The notes below the pieces were generated by a model. That model was not told where the DNA came from. It was given only the letters and a program-made list of their open reading frames with translations, and made no database searches. The position numbers and the translations under genes were made by a program. Below, in pieces: positions 32,175-40,347 of a stretch of DNA of 54,698 bases. The DNA comes from Actinomycetes bacterium. Its GTDB lineage: Bacteria; Actinomycetota; Actinomycetes; Mycobacteriales; Cryptosporangiaceae. The stretch spans positions 1-54,698 of the forward strand of contig JAOPVE010000146.1 in NCBI GenBank assembly GCA_025963185.1. The letters are read 5' to 3'. Each line of letters begins with the position of its first letter. The first letter of the stretch is position 1.

Positions 32175-33237
32175 GGGACTTCAGCTCGTCGACGATGTGC
32201 TTGACCTGCTGGGACCGGTCGCGGGGGCACACCAGCACCGCGTCGGGGGTGTCGACCACGACGATGTCGCGCAGCCCGAGCAGGGCGATCGTGCGCCCGC
32301 TGCCCGCCGAGACGATCGCGCCCTTGGTGTCGACGGCGACCAGGGATCCGCCGCCGGTGACGACGTTCCCGTCGCTGTCGCCGGGCAGGACCGTGGCCAG
32401 GGTGTCCCAATCGCCGACGTCGTTCCAGCCGAACGATCCGGGAACGGTGGCGACGAGCCCCCGCGCGGCCGCTCCTTCCATGACGCCGTGGTCGATCGAG
32501 ATCTTCGGCAGGTGCGGCCAGGTCTCGGCGAGAACCTCCTCGCGCCGGGCGCTGTCCCAGGCCGCGGCGATCCGGCTGAGCCCCGCCGCGAGTTCGGGCA
32601 GCTGGCGCTCGATCTCGGCCAGCACGGCGCTGACCCGCCACACGAACATGCCCGCGTTCCAGACATACTTCCCGGACTCCAGGTAGGACCGCGCGACGTC
32701 CGCCGTCGGCTTCTCCTTGAACTCCTCGACCGAGAGCGCGCCGCCGATGCCCAGCGGGGATCCGCAGCGGATGTAGCCGAAGCCCGTCTCGGGGGAGGTC
32801 GGGGTGATGCCGATCGTCATCAGGTGCCCGTCCGCGGCGGCCTCGATGGCGATCCGCACGACCTTCTCGTAGGCCACCGGATCCGCGACGAGGTGGTCGG
32901 CCGCGAACGATCCCATGATCGCGTCCGGATCCCGCCGGGCGATCAGCGCCGCGGCCAGGCCGATCGCCGGGGCGGAGTCCCGCGGGCCGGGCTCGACCAG
33001 CACGTTCTCCTCGGGCAGGTCGGGAAGCTGGCGTGCGATCGCGGCCGCGTGGGCGCCGCCGGTCACGACGAGGATCCGGTCGAGTTCCGCCAGCGGCCGT
33101 AGCCGGTCCGCGGTCGCCTGGATCAGCGAGCGCCGGCCGGTGCCGAGTGCGTGCAGGAACTTGGGGTGGCCGGCCCGGGACAGCGGCCAGAGGCGGGTGC
33201 CCGCCCCACCAGCGGGGATGACCGCATAAAAACTCAC
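32152..33237 (-). CDS. manC: Mannose-1-phosphate guanylyltransferase
   Basis: ManC makes GDP-mannose from GTP and mannose-1-phosphate. The 361 residues begin MSFYAVIPAGGAGTRLWPLS with GGAGTRLWPLSR and PKFL, the nucleotidyltransferase signature. It also shows FGYIRCGSPLG, VEEFKEKPTADVA, KYVWNAGMFVWR, and W-N-D-V-G-D-W late in the chain. There is no C-terminal isomerase fusion, matching the separate manA here. The GTG start is inside the right end of an 83-bp repeat that separates it from the GT4 gene upstream. Downstream it overlaps the glycosylase gene. Confidence 0.96.
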   Translation of the reverse strand: MSFYAVIPAGGAGTRLWPLSRAGHPKFLHALGTGRRSLIQATADRLRPLAELDRILVVTGGAHAAAIARQLPDLPEENVLVEPGPRDSAPAIGLAAALIARRDPDAIMGSFAADHLVADPVAYEKVVRIAIEAAADGHLMTIGITPTSPETGFGYIRCGSPLGIGGALSVEEFKEKPTADVARSYLESGKYVWNAGMFVWRVSAVLAEIERQLPELAAGLSRIAAAWDSARREEVLAETWPHLPKISIDHGVMEGAAARGLVATVPGSFGWNDVGDWDTLATVLPGDSDGNVVTGGGSLVAVDTKGAIVSAGSGRTIALLGLRDIVVVDTPDAVLVCPRDRSQQVKHIVDELKSRGDASLL

Positions 33238-33316
33238 GCACGGCCCTCGCTTCGCTCTAGCCGGCCTGACCCGGTCGCACAGTGCTTACGGGCTCGCTCG
33301 CTCCGCTCACTCACGC
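33234..33316 (-). repeat. 83-bp stop/start-junction repeat, copy I
   Basis: On the minus strand it starts and ends with GCGTGA. The first GCGTGA gives the stop of the GT4 gene and the last gives the GTG start of manC. Inside are GAGCGGAGCGAGCGAGC, GACCGGGTCAGGCCGGCT and GAGCGAAGCGAGGGCC. It matches copy II at 44448-44530 with 7 mismatches over 83 bp by my alignment. Confidence 0.88.
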
Positions 33317-34456
33317 CCGGACCCCGGCCGCCCGCGCGTAGGAGGCCAGGTGGGCCTCGGCGCTCGCTTCCCAGGTGAACTCGGCCGCCCGCGCGTGCCC
33401 GGCCGCGCCGAGTGCGGCCCGGCGCTCGTCGTCCTTGAGCAGCCCGGCGAGATCCGCGCCGATCTGATCTGGATCTTCGCCCGTGTACGCGACCGCGTCG
33501 CCGCCCACCTCGGGCAACGAGAGCCGCGGCGTGGTGAGCACGGCGGCGCCGCACGCCATCGCTTCGAGGACCGGCAGGCCGAAGCCCTCGCCGTGGCTGG
33601 GATACGCGACGACGAGCGCCCCGCCGAGGTACCCCGGCAGGTCGGCGTAGCGCAGGTAGCCGGGGCGGACGAGCCGCAGGTGCGAGGGCACCTCGGAGAT
33701 CGCGGCGTCGATGTCCTCGTCGTGGCCCGATCCGCCGGCGATGACGAGGGCGGGAGTGAACCCGGTCAGCTCGCAGGCACGAACCCAGCCGCGGATCAGG
33801 TTGGGGACGTTCTTGCGCGGCTCCTGTGCGCCGAGGAAGGCCACGTAACCGCTGTCGGTGAGCCCGAGACGCGCCCGCACCCGCGCGCGCTCTGCCTCCT
33901 CGGGCACGTGGAAGGTGTCGGGATCCACCCCGTGGTAGGCCACGTCCAGGTGCGACGGATCGGCGTCCAGCAACCGGATCAGCTCATCGCGGGTCGCCTT
34001 CGACGGGACGATCACCCGGGCGGCCCGCCGCAGCGAGGTGCGGGTCGCGGACCGGAAGAACGTGCCCTTCGCCTTGTCGTAGTGCTCGGGCTCGGTGAAG
34101 AACGTGGCGTCGTGGACGGTCACGACGACCGGGCAGGACGAGCGCAGCGGCGCGGTGTAGTGCGGGGAGTGCAGCACCTGCGCGCCAACCTGCTGGGCGA
34201 GCAACGGAAGGCCGGTCTGCTCCCACGCCATCCGCGCGGGCCGGTGGGCGATCGCGGCGGGTCCGCCGATCACGTGCGCGTTCGGCGCGAGACGGCCGTA
34301 GCGCTCGGTATCGGCCCGCTGCGACACCACGACGAGGTCGGTACTCGACCGGTCGAGGGCAGCGAGCAGCCCGTCGATGTAGCGGCCAACGCCACCACGG
34401 TCCGCGGGGACCGCGGTGGCGTCGACGAGAACTCGTGGCGCGTTACCGCCTGTCAC
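33311..34456 (-). CDS. GT4-family glycosyltransferase
   Basis: The GTG at 34456 follows AAGGAGTGCCCTA; 381 residues. The GT-B fold is shown by VLVDATAVPADRGGVGRYI at the N-terminus, VVTVHDATFFTEPEHYDKAKG, VAFLGAQEPRKNVPNLI, and the donor-site EGFGLPVLEAMACGAAV with the E-x7-E pattern. It is probably a retaining mannosyl- or related transferase using a nucleotide sugar; adjacency to manC points to GDP-mannose. In mycobacteria the comparable slot holds the GT2 rhamnosyltransferase wbbL1, so this is a different enzyme. It is separated from manC only by the 83-bp repeat. Confidence 0.92.
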   Translation of the reverse strand: MTGGNAPRVLVDATAVPADRGGVGRYIDGLLAALDRSSTDLVVVSQRADTERYGRLAPNAHVIGGPAAIAHRPARMAWEQTGLPLLAQQVGAQVLHSPHYTAPLRSSCPVVVTVHDATFFTEPEHYDKAKGTFFRSATRTSLRRAARVIVPSKATRDELIRLLDADPSHLDVAYHGVDPDTFHVPEEAERARVRARLGLTDSGYVAFLGAQEPRKNVPNLIRGWVRACELTGFTPALVIAGGSGHDEDIDAAISEVPSHLRLVRPGYLRYADLPGYLGGALVVAYPSHGEGFGLPVLEAMACGAAVLTTPRLSLPEVGGDAVAYTGEDPDQIGADLAGLLKDDERRAALGAAGHARAAEFTWEASAEAHLASYARAAGVRA

Positions 34457-34547
34457 TAGGGCACTCCTTGGTACCGGAATCGCTGCGCCGCTCAGCCTAC
34501 GCCCGCGGCGCTCGCGGGACCTGCGATAGCACCACTGCCGGGGCCGC

Positions 34548-35918
34548 CTACGCGGTCGGACTCGGCCGTGGTGCGGGGGCTGGCGGCCGTGGTGCGGGTG
34601 GTACCCATACTGCCGCGTGGGAAACGATCGCATTGACCCGCTGCACGAGCCACGGCATCGCCGCCACACCGTACTTGCCCGGGCAGGCGGTGGAACTGGT
34701 GAGCCGGTGGCCATACAGGCGGGTGACGATGATCCGCACACGCCTCTTGTATTTCGTGCTCGGGCCGCCGGTGATCCAGACCCGGCCGGGCGCCCAGATC
34801 CCGGCCCACGCGAACTTCCACGCCATGTAGCGGGCGACCATCTCCAGTTGCGCGCTGGTGGGCCTGGCGTTGGTGAAGTTGCCGAGCATCGCGATCCCGG
34901 TCGTGCCCGCGTTGAAGCCGCCCGCGTGCGCGCCGACGAGGACCCGCCCGATCCCGCCGTAGCGGCCCTCCCATGCGCGGCCGAACTTGTCGACGATCAC
35001 GTTGTAGCCGATGTCGCCCCAGCCGCGGGTGACCGCCTGGAAGTGGTAGATCGAGCGGATGATCGCGGGCACGTCCTGGCGCCGGTAGCTGTTGGTCGTC
35101 GCGGTGTGGTGCAGCACGGCGGCGAGCAGTTGCGGGGCGTACTCGGGCGCCCACGTCATCAGCCGCTGGGACGCGCCCCAGCTGCTGCGCGGGTAGATGA
35201 CCGGCGATCCGACCCGGCGCTTGGCGTACCGGGAGGCGCGCTGGGGACCGGCGGGTGCCGCCGCGACCGCGTCCGAGGGGAGCTGACCGGGATCGATGAG
35301 GTCCACCTTGACGTCCCGCGGGGCCGCGCCCGCGAGGCTCGTGACCACCACGTCGACGCCGGTGCTCGGCGCGGTCCAGATCGTGCCGGATCCGCCGCGG
35401 AGCGTCCCCGGCCGATGGCTGGCCTCGCTGGGCCCGTCGAGCGGGTCCGCCTCGTCGCCCGAGGTGAACCACCCTGACCAGCCGGTCCGGTTCGGGGCCA
35501 GGGTCCGGACCGCGACCGTGACCGAGCCGGTGGCCGGATCCGCCGCCCAGCTCACCCCCACAGCCGAGAACCGCTTCGTACTCGGGATCGTCACCCGCGC
35601 GGACCTCGTCGTGGCGGTCGGCCGGGCCCCCTCCGCGGCGGACTCGTCGGCGAGCGGGACGTTCCTGGGCAGCCCCGCGATGGCGGTGGCCCGTGCTGCG
35701 GGCCGGCTCAGGTCGCCGATGCGGATCGTGGTCGTGCTCGTCACGTCCGGGACGTCGGCGGCCTCGGTGGGCGCCGGTGTTGCGGGCTGGGGGCCGCGGG
35801 CCTGCGGGCCGGCTGGGGTGGCGGCGGCGACGGTGGCGATCCCGGCCGCGGCGACCGCGACGCTGACCGTCGCACCCACCGCCAGCCGGATCAGGACCCG
35901 ATCGGAAAGCTTCCTCAC
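34548..35918 (-). CDS. Secreted N-acetylmuramoyl-L-alanine amidase (PGRP-type)
   Basis: The GTG at 35918 follows AGGAGTGATCCA; 456 residues. The signal sequence is MRKLSDRVLIRLAVGATVSV followed by an Ala-rich stretch. Residues about 60-220 form an actinobacterial N-terminal domain (RVTIPSTKRFSAVGVSWAAD, WSGWFTSGDEADPLDG). The catalytic amidase_2/PGRP domain contains LHHTATTNSYRRQDVPAIIR, GDIGYNVIVDKFGRAWEGR, VGAHAGGFNAGTTGIAMLGN and RLTSSTACPGKYG, supplying the zinc ligands His, His and Cys. The C-terminus is Pro-rich. It should cleave the stem peptide from peptidoglycan outside the membrane. It is divergent from the TIGR03089 gene. Confidence 0.93.
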   Translation of the reverse strand: MRKLSDRVLIRLAVGATVSVAVAAAGIATVAAATPAGPQARGPQPATPAPTEAADVPDVTSTTTIRIGDLSRPAARATAIAGLPRNVPLADESAAEGARPTATTRSARVTIPSTKRFSAVGVSWAADPATGSVTVAVRTLAPNRTGWSGWFTSGDEADPLDGPSEASHRPGTLRGGSGTIWTAPSTGVDVVVTSLAGAAPRDVKVDLIDPGQLPSDAVAAAPAGPQRASRYAKRRVGSPVIYPRSSWGASQRLMTWAPEYAPQLLAAVLHHTATTNSYRRQDVPAIIRSIYHFQAVTRGWGDIGYNVIVDKFGRAWEGRYGGIGRVLVGAHAGGFNAGTTGIAMLGNFTNARPTSAQLEMVARYMAWKFAWAGIWAPGRVWITGGPSTKYKRRVRIIVTRLYGHRLTSSTACPGKYGVAAMPWLVQRVNAIVSHAAVWVPPAPRPPAPAPRPSPTA

Positions 35919-36077
35919 TGGATCACTCCTGGGTTTCAGCGGCGCGATTGCCCGCTTTACAGGCTTTCGCGTCGTTTAGTCCGTAGAGGCCAGTGTGACC
36001 CGTTCACGGGTGGGGCGCCCGGCCGCCGCGCCCGTCGAATACCGTGTCGGTGACCACCCAAGCTGAGGAGTGCCACC

Positions 36078-36875
36078 GTGCCGACGGCCGCCGCAACACC
36101 CGCCGGACTGCTCGCCGCGGTGCTCGCCGCCGATCCGGCGAGGCCCCTGATCACGCAGTACGACGACGCCACCGGCGAGCGCACCGAACTGTCGGCCGTC
36201 AGCTTCGCCAACTGGGTCGCCAAGACCGCGAACCTGCTGCAGGACACCGGGTACGGGCCGGGCTCGGCCGCCGCGATCCTGCTTCCCCCGCACTGGCAGA
36301 ACGCCGCGATCCAGTTCGCGTGCTGGTCCGCGGGGGTCGCCGTGGCGCATGGTCCCCGGGGTGCGGCGCCCGAGAAGGCCGATGTGGTGTTCGCGGGTCC
36401 AGAAACGCTAGAAGCCGCTGCGGATCTCGGCGCCGCCGACGTCTACGGCCTGTCTCTGGCCCCGCTCGCCGTGCCGTTGCGGCAGGTCCCGCCCGGGGTG
36501 AGCGACTACGCGAGCGAGGTGCGCGTCCACGGCGACCGGTTCGCGCCGTACTCCCCCGTCGATCCGGGATCGCCTGCCCTCGCCGGGGACTTCGGCGGCC
36601 GAGGACCGCTCTCCCACTCGGCGCTGGCCGCCATCGCCTCCGCCCGCGCCACCGAACTCGGCCTCACCGCGGCGGACCGGGTGCTCGTCGTCGCCGGCCC
36701 GGCGATCCGGCCGGTGGACTGGCTGCTCGCCCCGGTCGCCGCGGGCGCGAGTGTGGTGCTGTGCCGGAACGCCGATCCGGCAGCGCTGGCACACCGGGCC
36801 GACACCGAGCGGGTCACCGCGACGCTGAACTGCCAGGTCGACGGGATCCGCACCCTCCTCCCCGAAGTGCGGTAA
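36078..36875 (+). CDS. TIGR03089 family protein (AMP-binding-like N-domain)
   Basis: The GTG at 36078 follows GAGGAGTGCCACC; 265 residues. It resembles the N-terminal half of acyl-adenylating enzymes: ITQYDDATGERTELSAVSFA, WVAKTANLLQDTGYGPGS and AAILLPPHWQNAAIQFACW. It lacks the ATP loop and C-terminal subdomain, as is normal for this actinobacterial family (Rv3268-type). Activity is unknown. Its last codons GAA-GTG-CGG-TAA are the left arm of a 52-bp palindromic element, so the element supplies the stop. Confidence 0.9.
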   Translation: MPTAAATPAGLLAAVLAADPARPLITQYDDATGERTELSAVSFANWVAKTANLLQDTGYGPGSAAAILLPPHWQNAAIQFACWSAGVAVAHGPRGAAPEKADVVFAGPETLEAAADLGAADVYGLSLAPLAVPLRQVPPGVSDYASEVRVHGDRFAPYSPVDPGSPALAGDFGGRGPLSHSALAAIASARATELGLTAADRVLVVAGPAIRPVDWLLAPVAAGASVVLCRNADPAALAHRADTERVTATLNCQVDGIRTLLPEVR

Positions 36876-36914
36876 CCGCGGCCGGTCCCGACCGGCCAGA
36901 CTTACCGCAGTTCG
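36863..36914. repeat. 52-bp palindromic element, subfamily A, copy 5
   Basis: Left arm CGAAGTGCGGTAAC, core GGCCGGTCCCGACCGGCC, right arm CTTACCGCAGTTCG. It overlaps the last 13 bases of the TIGR03089 gene and provides its E-V-R-stop end. A second, unrelated hairpin follows at 36944-36979. Confidence 0.85.
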
Positions 36915-36943
36915 GTGCTCTTCGGGCGCCGTCGGACGTGCGG

Positions 36944-36979
36944 CGAGCCGGGCACCTCGTTCGAGAGGTACCCGGCTCG
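36944..36979. terminator. Strong hairpin between TIGR03089 and a leftward small gene
   Basis: The arms CGAGCCGGGCACCTC and GAGGTACCCGGCTCG pair over 15 positions with one mismatch around the loop GTTCGA. It ends 5 bp before the stop codon of the leftward frame at 36984, so it could serve both directions. Confidence 0.7.
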
Positions 36980-36983
36980 CGTG

Positions 36984-37352
36984 TCATGTCCGCTGGTCAC
37001 GGCCTCCGATCCGGACCAGCACGGGTCTTAATAAGGAGCTGCCGGAACCCGGGAGCGGTACGTCCCGGGACGGGCAGCAGAAGTCCTCTGCGCAGAGCAG
37101 GCGCGTGGGAACGCGCACGCGGATCGCGGGCCGCGCGGCGCGCTGGCGCACCGGACGGAGGGCGGGAGGCGGCACCCGGGGCGGGACCGGGAGGAGCACC
37201 GGGACGTAGGCCGGCTCGGCGCTGGCCCGTGGCTTCGGGATCCGGACGCCGCGGGTGGCCGGGCACGGCGCGGCGCGAAACTGGCGCAGCACGACACCGG
37301 CCAGCAGCGCCCCGTGGAGCGCCGCGGCGAGAGCCCGTCCCGATAACGCCAA
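36984..37352 (-). CDS. Hypothetical protein, possible exported Pro/Arg-rich peptide
   Basis: The TTG at 37352 has GGGGAGG eight nt upstream and gives 122 residues; an ATG at 37379 lies in the same frame. The start LALSGRALAAALHGALLAGV could be a signal or membrane segment, followed by a Pro/Arg-rich body and two Cys pairs (LLCAEDFCC). I recognise no family. Support is the binding site and the strong hairpin placed just after its stop; against it, codon usage is not clearly gene-like. The remaining gap 37353-37580 shows no gene. Confidence 0.4.
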   Translation of the reverse strand: MALSGRALAAALHGALLAGVVLRQFRAAPCPATRGVRIPKPRASAEPAYVPVLLPVPPRVPPPALRPVRQRAARPAIRVRVPTRLLCAEDFCCPSRDVPLPGSGSSLLRPVLVRIGGRDQRT

Positions 37353-37580
37353 CGCACTGCCTCCCCGTGTCCGATGCATAGCAATCTGTAGTAGATCGTG
37401 CCGAGACGATCCGGAAAAGCCCTTCCCGAGTGTCGTGGCGCAAATGTCGCGTGTCCCGGCGCCTCTGCACGGCGGACTTTCCGTCCGGGAAGGTGCTGCT
37501 TCGCCCGGTTTCCGCAACCAACGATCGGCGCCACGCGGGGTGATGGCCACTTGGCGTTACCGCCCCTGACCGGGACCATC

Positions 37581-38411
37581 GTGGCTGTGACCTTCTCGGT
37601 GATCGCCCGTGACCCGGTCACCGGCGAGCTGGGAGCCGGGGTCGCATCCGCCGTGCTCGCCGTCGGGCGGGCCGTCCCGTGGGCGACCGCCGGGGTCGGG
37701 GTCGCGGTCACCCAGTCGCAGACCCGCCGGGGCTACGGATCGCACGGGCTGGCCGGGATCGCGGCCGGGCTCGACCCCGGGGACGTCCTCGACACGCTCC
37801 TCAACCGGGACTCGGGCGCGCTCAGCCGCCAGGTCGCCCTGCTCTCGGCGGACGGCGAGATCGCCGCGCACACCGGCGCCGACTGCCTGCCCGCGGCGGG
37901 CCACCGGATCGGCCCCGGCTACAGCGTCCAGGGCAACATGCTGACCAGCGAGAACGTGCTCGACGCCATGGCCGAGGCGTACGCGTACACGGCCGCCCCG
38001 CTCGGCGAGCGGCTCATCGCCACGCTTGAGGCCGGCGAGCGGGCGGGCGGCGACCTGCGCGGGCGCCAGTCCGCCGCGCTGCTCGTGGCCGCCGCCGAGC
38101 CCGCCGAGGATCCCGGCGACGGCATCCCCATCGACCTGCGCGTCGACGACTCCCAGGATCCGATCGCCGAGCTGGCCCGGCTGCTGCGGCTCCAGCGCGC
38201 CTTCGAGACGGGCGACTCGGCGGCGCTCGCCACGCTCACCCCGGCCGGCCCGCCGGACCTGCTCGCGATCATGGGCGCGGCCCGGCGCGGGGATCTCGCG
38301 GGTGCCAAGCAGGCGCTTCGGGAGCTTCGCCAGCAGCCCGGCTGGGACGCGTGGCTGCGGGAAAACGTCCGCACGGGCAAGCTCCCGTACCTCGCCGAAC
38401 TGCTGGACTGA
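37581..38411 (+). CDS. DUF1028 family (putative Ntn-hydrolase) protein
   Basis: The product is 276 residues from GTG 37581; GTG 37587 gives VTFSVIARDPVTGELGAGVA, the conserved opening. Further marks are VTQSQTRRGYGSHGLAGIAA, PGYSVQGNMLTSENVLDAMA and DLRGRQSAALLVAA. DUF1028 proteins are predicted N-terminal-nucleophile hydrolases related in fold to the proteasome and may undergo self-processing; the substrate is unknown. The C-terminal 70 residues are a short helical region typical of the long form. The stop TGA lies within a LacI-type palindrome at 38409. Confidence 0.87.
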   Translation: MAVTFSVIARDPVTGELGAGVASAVLAVGRAVPWATAGVGVAVTQSQTRRGYGSHGLAGIAAGLDPGDVLDTLLNRDSGALSRQVALLSADGEIAAHTGADCLPAAGHRIGPGYSVQGNMLTSENVLDAMAEAYAYTAAPLGERLIATLEAGERAGGDLRGRQSAALLVAAAEPAEDPGDGIPIDLRVDDSQDPIAELARLLRLQRAFETGDSAALATLTPAGPPDLLAIMGAARRGDLAGAKQALRELRQQPGWDAWLRENVRTGKLPYLAELLD

Positions 38412-38422
38412 GAGCGCTCTCA
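38409..38422. promoter_or_regulatory. LacI-type palindrome TGAGAGCGCTCTCA, second copy
   Basis: Identical over 16 bases (38408-38423, CTGAGAGCGCTCTCAC) to the site at 781-796. Here it overlaps the DUF1028 stop codon and lies 150 nt upstream of the membrane-protein ATG at 38572, which it may control. Confidence 0.45.
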
Positions 38423-38473
38423 CACCACGGTCACGGGGTGCTGACGGGCTGCAACGGACGGTAGGCATCACCC

Positions 38474-38494
38474 GTGAACGGTGTTAGCGTTCAC
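38474..38494. promoter_or_regulatory. Dyad GTGAACG-N7-CGTTCAC upstream of a membrane-protein gene
   Basis: Perfect 7-bp arms around GTGTTAG, 77 nt upstream of the ATG at 38572. A regulator site is plausible from position and symmetry; nothing identifies the protein. Confidence 0.4.
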
Positions 38495-38571
38495 CGCACC
38501 CCACACGCGCAGCTATGCCGCACCCCACGATCCGCACCGCCCCCTATACGCATTCGCCGCCGGAGCGCCCC

Positions 38572-39327
38572 ATGCGTCACGTCCTCAGCCTCCTCGCGGG
38601 CCTCGCGCTCGCACCCGTCGTCTGGTTCCTCGCCGCTCTCGGTGACTATCGGCTGGTCACGGCGTTGCCCCGTGGCGCGGCCGCAGGCGGATCCTCCAAG
38701 GAACTCCTCCTCGGCGTGCTGCTGTTGCTCGCCGGCGGCCTCTGGATCGGGATCCTCGCGGGTACCCGCGTCTCGCCAGCGGGATCCGTCGCGATCGGGC
38801 TGGTGTGGCTGGGGGCGGGAGCGTGGTTCGTCAAGGATCCGAAGCAGCTCGCCGACTGGCTGCCGGACGGTCCGGGTGGGCACCACGGGCTGTTCCTGCT
38901 GCCTCTCGAACACGGGTACGCGTTCGTGGTCGGGGCCGCGATGATGCTTCCGCTGATCAGCATCACGCGCTGGCGGGGCGCCCGGGCCCCCGAGGAGGAG
39001 GTCGCGCACAGTCCGTACGGCGAGCCGACCGCGGTGGCCCGTCACGACACCGGCCATCTCCAGCCCGACCGCGACTCCACGACCACGGGCCAGCGGCCGG
39101 CCCTGCGGTCGGTCCCCGACAAGGACCGCACCGGCGACCAGCCCGTCCGCGAACCGTCCCGGGACCCGGCGCCGTCGCGGGACAGCGGGCGGGACGGCGG
39201 ATGGCAGGGCGACACCGGGCAGGAGCGGGTGCCGTGGGGAAGCGCCTGGCCGCCCCCGCCGCGCGACCGCGAGCCCGCCAGCCAGTACCACCAGCGCCCA
39301 GTCACCAACGTCACCTGGGACCGCTGA
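38572..39327 (+). CDS. Four-helix membrane protein with disordered polar tail
   Basis: The ATG at 38572 is preceded by CCGGAGCGCCCC; 251 residues. The first 130 residues hold four helices: MRHVLSLLAGLALAPVVWFL, LLLGVLLLLAGGLWIGILAG, VAIGLVWLGAGAWFV and YAFVVGAAMMLPLISI. The last 120 are charged and Pro-rich, with DRDSTTTGQRPALRSVPDKD. The family is not recognised; a role in the envelope is possible. A 52-bp element begins 14 nt after the stop. Confidence 0.8.
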   Translation: MRHVLSLLAGLALAPVVWFLAALGDYRLVTALPRGAAAGGSSKELLLGVLLLLAGGLWIGILAGTRVSPAGSVAIGLVWLGAGAWFVKDPKQLADWLPDGPGGHHGLFLLPLEHGYAFVVGAAMMLPLISITRWRGARAPEEEVAHSPYGEPTAVARHDTGHLQPDRDSTTTGQRPALRSVPDKDRTGDQPVREPSRDPAPSRDSGRDGGWQGDTGQERVPWGSAWPPPPRDREPASQYHQRPVTNVTWDR

Positions 39328-39340
39328 CCCGCCCAACTTC

Positions 39341-39392
39341 GGAAGTGCGGTAATTACGACCGGCCCTGACCGGCCGCGGTTACCGCGCTTCG
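39341..39392. repeat. 52-bp palindromic element, subfamily A, copy 6
   Basis: Left arm GGAAGTGCGGTAATTAC, core CGACCGGCCCTGACCGGCCG, right arm GGTTACCGCGCTTCG. It lies between two rightward genes, 46 nt before the VOC start at 39439. Confidence 0.85.
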
Positions 39393-39438
39393 CGGCGGTC
39401 GTTGCGGCGGACCCCGTGGACCGATTACAACTGGCCCC

Positions 39439-39891
39439 ATGGCGCTGAGCTGGAAGCTGGTCGTCGACAGCAGGAACGCGGCCGCCCTCGCCGACTTCTG
39501 GGCAGCCGCGCTGGAGTACGAGGTGGAGGATCCGAGCGCGCTCATCACGCAACTGCTCGCCGCCGGCCGGATCGGCGCGGACGCCCTCACCGAGCATCGC
39601 GGCCACCAGACGTTCCGGGGCTACGCGGCGATCCGGCACCCCGAGGATCCGTTCGACCAGGCCAGCGGCGTCGGGCGCGGGCGGCGGCTGCTGTTCCAGG
39701 ACGTTCCCGAGGGCAAGTCCGGCAAGAACCGCCTGCACATCGACGTCCACAGTGAGCCCGGCGGCCTCGGCAAGCTGGTCGCCCGGCTGGAGGAGCTGGG
39801 CGCAACCCGCGTCCGCGAGGTCGACCAGGGACCTGCCGGGCACTGGTGGGTCATGCACGACCCCGAGGGCAACGAGTTCTGCGCTACGTAG
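39439..39891 (+). CDS. VOC superfamily (glyoxalase-like) protein
   Basis: The product is 150 residues from ATG 39439. It opens MALSWKLVVDSRNAAALADF, the strand and helix of the first module, and closes with RLHIDVHSEPGGLGKLVARL, then LEELGATRVREVDQGPAGHW and VMHDPEGNEFCAT. The His of HIDVH and the Glu of PEGNEF are candidate metal ligands. The family is the Glyoxalase_6 type, often of unknown substrate. It is unrelated in detail to the VOC gene at 4482. Confidence 0.88.
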   Translation: MALSWKLVVDSRNAAALADFWAAALEYEVEDPSALITQLLAAGRIGADALTEHRGHQTFRGYAAIRHPEDPFDQASGVGRGRRLLFQDVPEGKSGKNRLHIDVHSEPGGLGKLVARLEELGATRVREVDQGPAGHWWVMHDPEGNEFCAT

Positions 39892-39991
39892 GCCTTGCGG
39901 GACCTTCCACTTGCCGGCCGTCGATACCGTTTAGGGGGTAAAGCTCTGCGGCCAGGCTGGCCGGGACGGGAGCCGAGTTGAGGGATCGCCT

Positions 39992-40315
39992 GTGCGACGT
40001 GGACTGCTAGAGGCATGTGCGCTCTTCGCGCTGGGGCTCGTCGGCGCGCTCGCGGGTGCCGGTGTGTGGGGTCTCGTCGGTGACGGCGATTTCCGTCGGC
40101 ATCTCGGGGTCCTCGCCATCGTTGTTGCCTTGTTGCTGACGCTGACCGGCGGTGGTTTGCAGATGGGGCGCGACTCAACCCACGATGGCCGCGCCTTCTT
40201 GGGAGTGGGTCCCGAGCGGGAAAATGCGACCGGCGGAAAGGGCCTGACGGCGCTGGGAATCTTCCTCTTTGTCGGGATCCCTTTGCTGGTTACGGGTCTG
40301 CTCCTCATGGCCTGA
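39992..40315 (+). CDS. Small three-helix membrane protein
   Basis: The GTG at 39992 follows GAGGGATCGCCT; 107 residues. The helices are LLEACALFALGLVGALAGAG, HLGVLAIVVALLLTLTGGG and LTALGIFLFVGIPLLVTGLL, with a polar loop MGRDSTHDGRAFLGVGPERE. I do not recognise the family. It is convergent with the acyl-CoA dehydrogenase gene, 32 bp away. The preceding 100-bp gap (39892-39991) shows no repeat or gene. Confidence 0.72.
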   Translation: MRRGLLEACALFALGLVGALAGAGVWGLVGDGDFRRHLGVLAIVVALLLTLTGGGLQMGRDSTHDGRAFLGVGPERENATGGKGLTALGIFLFVGIPLLVTGLLLMA

Positions 40316-40347
40316 ACAGGCTAGATCCAGCGCTCCCCCGCCGCGGA

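Noticed and set aside
33311-34456. Calling the glycosyltransferase next to manC wbbL
   Set aside because: WbbL is a GT2 enzyme; this one has the GT-B fold with the E-x7-E motif of GT4.
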